The notes beneath the pieces are model-generated. The model searched no databases. It was not told the DNA's origin and worked only from the letters and a program-made list of their open reading frames with translations. A stretch of 10,292 bases of DNA from BOG-908 sp964244615 (GTDB lineage Bacteria; Pseudomonadota; Alphaproteobacteria; Acetobacterales; Acetobacteraceae). The position numbers and the translations under genes were made by a program. Positions 8,121-10,292 of this stretch are shown one piece after another; position 1 is the stretch's first letter; the number at the start of each line of letters is the position of its first letter. The stretch is taken from NCBI GenBank assembly GCA_964244615.1, contig CAXTJP010000092.1:1-10292 (forward strand), read 5' to 3'.

Positions 8121-9101
8121 TCAGCTTCTTGGTGCCGCAGCCCGTTGCAGCCGGTCGTTGATCGCCGCCCCCAGGCCATGCCCCGGCACAGGCGTGGCCG
8201 CGATCCCGGACAGGCCGAGGCGCGCGCCCTCCGAATCGAGCCAGCGCAGGCCGGAGAACAGGCGCGACGCCGCTTCGGACAGGTCGCCGGCCGCACTCAG
8301 GTTCCAGGCCAGAGCGGCCGAAGGCGCGTCCGCCCCGAACGACAGCAGCGCCTCGTGGGCCAGCGGCGCTCCTGCCCCAAGACGCAGCGGCAATCGAGGC
8401 GCGTAGTGCGAGACGAGCAGGCCGGGCGAGCGCAGCCCGACCCCGTTCCCCGCCACCAAGGGGGTCAGGCCGCGTCCGACCGCGCCCGCCACCGCCTCGA
8501 TCGCCTCGATCGCGATGCCGCCGGGGCGCAGCAGGAACGGCCGCCCGCCGGTCAGGTCCAGCACGGCGCTCTCGATGCCCACCGGGGTCGGCCCGCAATC
8601 GAGTATGGCGGCGATGCGACCGTCGAGGTCTGCCAGCACATGGCCGGCCGTGGTCGGGCTGACACCGCCGGACCGGTTGGCCGAGGGTGCGGCCACCGGT
8701 CGGCCGACCGCCTGCACCAGGGCGCGGGCGACCGGGTGGGCCGGCACGCGCACCGCCAGCGAGTCGAGCCCCGCGCGGGCCAGCAGGTCCACGGGGCAGC
8801 CCGGCCGCACCTTCAGCACCAGCGTCAGCGGCCCGGGCCAGAACCGGTCGGCCAGGGACATGGCCAACGGGTGTTCCTGCACGTGGGCGAACGCGTCCGC
8901 GGTTGTGGCGTAGTGGCAGATCAGCGGGTTGAAATGCGGCCGGCCCTTGGCGGCGAAGATCGCGGCCACCGCGCGGCCGTGGGTGGCGTCCGCGCCCAGG
9001 CCGTAGACCGTTTCGGTTCCGAACGCGACCAGTTCGCCGGCCAGCAGCAGCGCCGCCGCCTCGGCGATGCCGGCCGGGTCCGGCGGCAGCAGGACGGTCA
9101 C
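8121..9101 (-). CDS. tsaC/sua5: L-threonylcarbamoyladenylate synthase, Sua5 long form
   Basis: The enzyme makes threonylcarbamoyl-AMP from threonine, bicarbonate and ATP, the first step of the t6A37 modification of ANN-decoding tRNAs. The 326-residue length shows the Sua5 form: an N-terminal YrdC domain (about 1-205) and a C-terminal Sua5 domain. YrdC motifs are TETVYGLG (29-36), KGRPHFNPL (52-60), WPGPLTLV (88-95) and APSANRSG (138-145). The linker SPGLLVSHYAPR (225-236) and C-terminal NLS, GDLSEAA, IAATPVPGHGLGAAINDRL mark the Sua5 domain. The start is GTG 9101, which overlaps the cysQ stop as GTGA and gives a normal N-terminus; no ATG is suitably placed. Translation is therefore probably coupled to cysQ. 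Confidence 0.95.
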   Translation of the reverse strand: MTVLLPPDPAGIAEAAALLLAGELVAFGTETVYGLGADATHGRAVAAIFAAKGRPHFNPLICHYATTADAFAHVQEHPLAMSLADRFWPGPLTLVLKVRPGCPVDLLARAGLDSLAVRVPAHPVARALVQAVGRPVAAPSANRSGGVSPTTAGHVLADLDGRIAAILDCGPTPVGIESAVLDLTGGRPFLLRPGGIAIEAIEAVAGAVGRGLTPLVAGNGVGLRSPGLLVSHYAPRLPLRLGAGAPLAHEALLSFGADAPSAALAWNLSAAGDLSEAASRLFSGLRWLDSEGARLGLSGIAATPVPGHGLGAAINDRLQRAAAPRS

Positions 9102-9865
9102 GCGCCGCCCCGACAGAGGAAGGGCGGGTTGGCCCAGCCCGGCTTGCCGTAGCCGAGCGCGCCGCCGTCCAGCAGGCGCAGGCTGCCGCCGGCCGCCGTC
9201 AGCACCGCCTCCGGCCCCGCCGTGTCCCACTCCATGGTGCGGCCGAGGCGTACATAGGCGTCCGCGGTTCCCTCCGCGAGGCGGCAGAACTTCACCGCCG
9301 AGCCGAGCTGGGTGATGCTGCCGACCAGCACGTCGCCCAGCGCCGCACGCACGCCCGGGTCGTCTGCCGAGTGGCGCGAGGACAGCACGGCCAGGCCCGA
9401 GGGCGGCGGCGGACGGACCCGTATCGTGTGCTGCCCCGCCCGGTCCTGCTTCCAGGCGCCGCGGCCGACGATACCGGCGAACAGCTCGGCCGAGGCCGGC
9501 ACCGCGACCACGCCCAGGACCGGGCGGCCGGCGCGGACCAGGCCGATATTGATGGCGAACCCATCGCGCAAGGCCACGAAGTCGCGCGTGCCGTCCAGCG
9601 GATCCACCAGCCAGTAGGCGTCGGCCTGCGCCGGGACATGGCCGGCCGAGACCTCTTCCTCGGCCACCACCTCGATCTCCGGCGTGGCCTGGCGCAGGCC
9701 GTGCGCGATCAGCAGCTCCGCCTGCCGGTCGGCCTCGGTGACCGCCGAGGCGTCCGGCTTGGTTTCGGTGATGCAGCCGCGGGCCCGGTACGCCAGCACC
9801 AGCTCTGCGGCCTGCCAGGCGAGGCGGGCGGCCAGGTCGAGCAGGGTGGCGTCGTCGGTCGTCAT
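9098..9865 (-). CDS. cysQ: 3'(2'),5'-bisphosphate nucleotidase CysQ
   Basis: CysQ hydrolyses 3'-phosphoadenosine 5'-phosphate (PAP), a by-product of sulfate assimilation, to AMP. The 255-residue protein is of the lithium-sensitive phosphatase family. Motifs are KPDASAVTEAD (36-46), AEEE with E69-E71, DPLDGTRDF with D88 and D91 (88-96), and EWDTAGPEAVL with D214 (212-222). The DPLDGTRDFV and EWDTAGPEA versions are those of CysQ, distinct from the DPIDGTRAF and VWDWAA of hisN in the same window. ATG 9865 is chosen because the family N-terminus begins here; a further ATG at 9985 adds about 40 residues without family character. No good ribosome binding site is visible. It overlaps sua5 by 4 bp and is divergent from pepA, with 134 bp between starts. 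Confidence 0.93.
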   Translation of the reverse strand: MTTDDATLLDLAARLAWQAAELVLAYRARGCITETKPDASAVTEADRQAELLIAHGLRQATPEIEVVAEEEVSAGHVPAQADAYWLVDPLDGTRDFVALRDGFAINIGLVRAGRPVLGVVAVPASAELFAGIVGRGAWKQDRAGQHTIRVRPPPPSGLAVLSSRHSADDPGVRAALGDVLVGSITQLGSAVKFCRLAEGTADAYVRLGRTMEWDTAGPEAVLTAAGGSLRLLDGGALGYGKPGWANPPFLCRGGA

Positions 9866-9959
9866 GCCGCAGGCTACGCGCCCGCCCGCTTTGCGCAACA
9901 GCCCGCTTCCCTGGCAAACTGCCGACGCGGCCGCACATTGCCCAGGGCCGAAGATTTCA

Positions 9960-9975
9960 GCCGCAGGACTGCGGC
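9960..9975. repeat. Short palindrome in the cysQ-pepA intergenic region
   Basis: GCCGCAG (9960-9966) and CTGCGGC (9969-9975) form a 7-bp inverted repeat with a 2-bp centre, 25 bp before the pepA start. The octamer GCCGCAGG also occurs next to the cysQ start (9866-9873). It could be a regulator site between the two divergent genes. No convincing promoter was found in this 134-bp gap. Chance is possible at this GC content. Confidence 0.35.
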
Positions 9976-9999
9976 CGACCGCCACTCAAGGATCAGCCC

Positions 10000-10292
10000 A
10001 TGCTCGATGTCACCTTCGCCGATGCCGTCCTGCCGCAATCGGGAGCGCTCGGCCTGCTGGTGGGAGAGGATACGGGCGCGTCCGGCCTGTGGCACGCGGC
10101 CGACGAGGCGACCGGCGGCGCTGTGACCCGCGCCTTTGCCGCGTCCGAGTTCACCGGCAAGGCGGGACAGAGCTGCACGATCCTGGCGCCGGGTGCCGGC
10201 CTGTCGCGCATCGTGGCGGCAGGGCTCGGCCGCGATGCCGAGCTGACCGACCGCCGGGTGGAGGAGGCGGCCGGCACGCTGGCGGCCGGCCT
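10000..10292 (+). CDS. pepA: Leucyl aminopeptidase PepA, N-terminal part (runs off window)
   Basis: The first 97 codons of an M17-family leucyl aminopeptidase are present, a cytosolic two-metal exopeptidase that in some bacteria also binds DNA. Only the N-terminal macro-like domain is seen; the catalytic domain lies beyond the window. Supporting features are the FTGKAGQ motif (51-57), the following ILAPGAG strand-loop (61-67), and IVAAGLG (71-77), all typical of PepA N-termini in alphaproteobacteria. ATG 10000 has AAGGA (9988-9992) 7 nt upstream. It is divergent from cysQ. The name rests on the N-terminal domain alone, so it is less certain than for the complete genes. Confidence 0.82.
   Translation, partial: MLDVTFADAVLPQSGALGLLVGEDTGASGLWHAADEATGGAVTRAFAASEFTGKAGQSCTILAPGAGLSRIVAAGLGRDAELTDRRVEEAAGTLAAG

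Noticed and set aside
8057..8296. Upstream extension of csbD to 169 residues
   Set aside because: The added part overlaps the EcfG-type promoter and the end of sua5 out of frame; ATG 8056 has a strong ribosome binding site and a typical CsbD N-terminus.
9102..9938. Long open frame continuing upstream of sua5 as one 605-residue protein
   Set aside because: The upstream part is Arg/Gly-rich out-of-frame translation of cysQ. The sua5 domain starts cleanly at GTG 9101.

Overview
The window is a GC-rich (roughly 70 %), densely packed stretch of bacterial chromosome, most like an alphaproteobacterium. Pointers are codons ending almost always in G or C, a HisN-type histidinol-phosphatase, an acnA gene divergent from ccmA-ccmB (an arrangement seen in other alphaproteobacteria), and a csbD gene preceded by a GGAAC-N17-GTT element of the EcfG/RpoE2 general-stress type. 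A Rhodospirillales-like lineage is plausible, but I cannot prove it from sequence alone. The content is mainly core metabolism and housekeeping, with one small toxin-antitoxin module as the accessory element.

Layout, left to right. Positions 3-56 (+) are the last codons of an unknown gene. hisN (58-837, +) follows 1 nt after its stop and has no usable ATG, GTG or TTG; a CTG start is the best reading. A secreted alpha/beta hydrolase (874-1749, +) comes next. It converges on acnA (1815-4499, -), and a 10-bp perfect stem lies between the two genes. acnA has a readable sigma-70-like promoter in the 145-bp gap it shares with divergent ccmA (4645-5226, +). ccmB (5223-5888, +) overlaps ccmA by 4 bp. 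The next gene is not ccmC but a vapB-vapC module (5951-6579, +) with its own palindromic operator and a less GC-biased codon usage in vapB.

From 6589 to 9865 all genes are on the minus strand. In transcription order these are cysQ (9865-9098), sua5/tsaC (9101-8121, 4-bp overlap with cysQ), a CsbD-family stress protein with a hydrophobic tail (8056-7787), a DUF488 protein (7717-7262) and rnhB (7227-6589). pepA (from 10000, +) starts divergently from cysQ and runs off the window.

Functional links. hisN belongs to histidine biosynthesis and acnA to the TCA cycle. CcmAB is the ABC transporter part of cytochrome c maturation system I. cysQ (PAP phosphatase, sulfur assimilation) and sua5 (tRNA t6A synthesis) look co-translated. 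csbD is probably switched on separately under general stress. I found no RNA gene, IS element, CRISPR array or clearly new multi-gene system. The most useful observations are the stress promoter of csbD, the non-canonical hisN start, the operator of vapBC and its position where ccmC would be expected.
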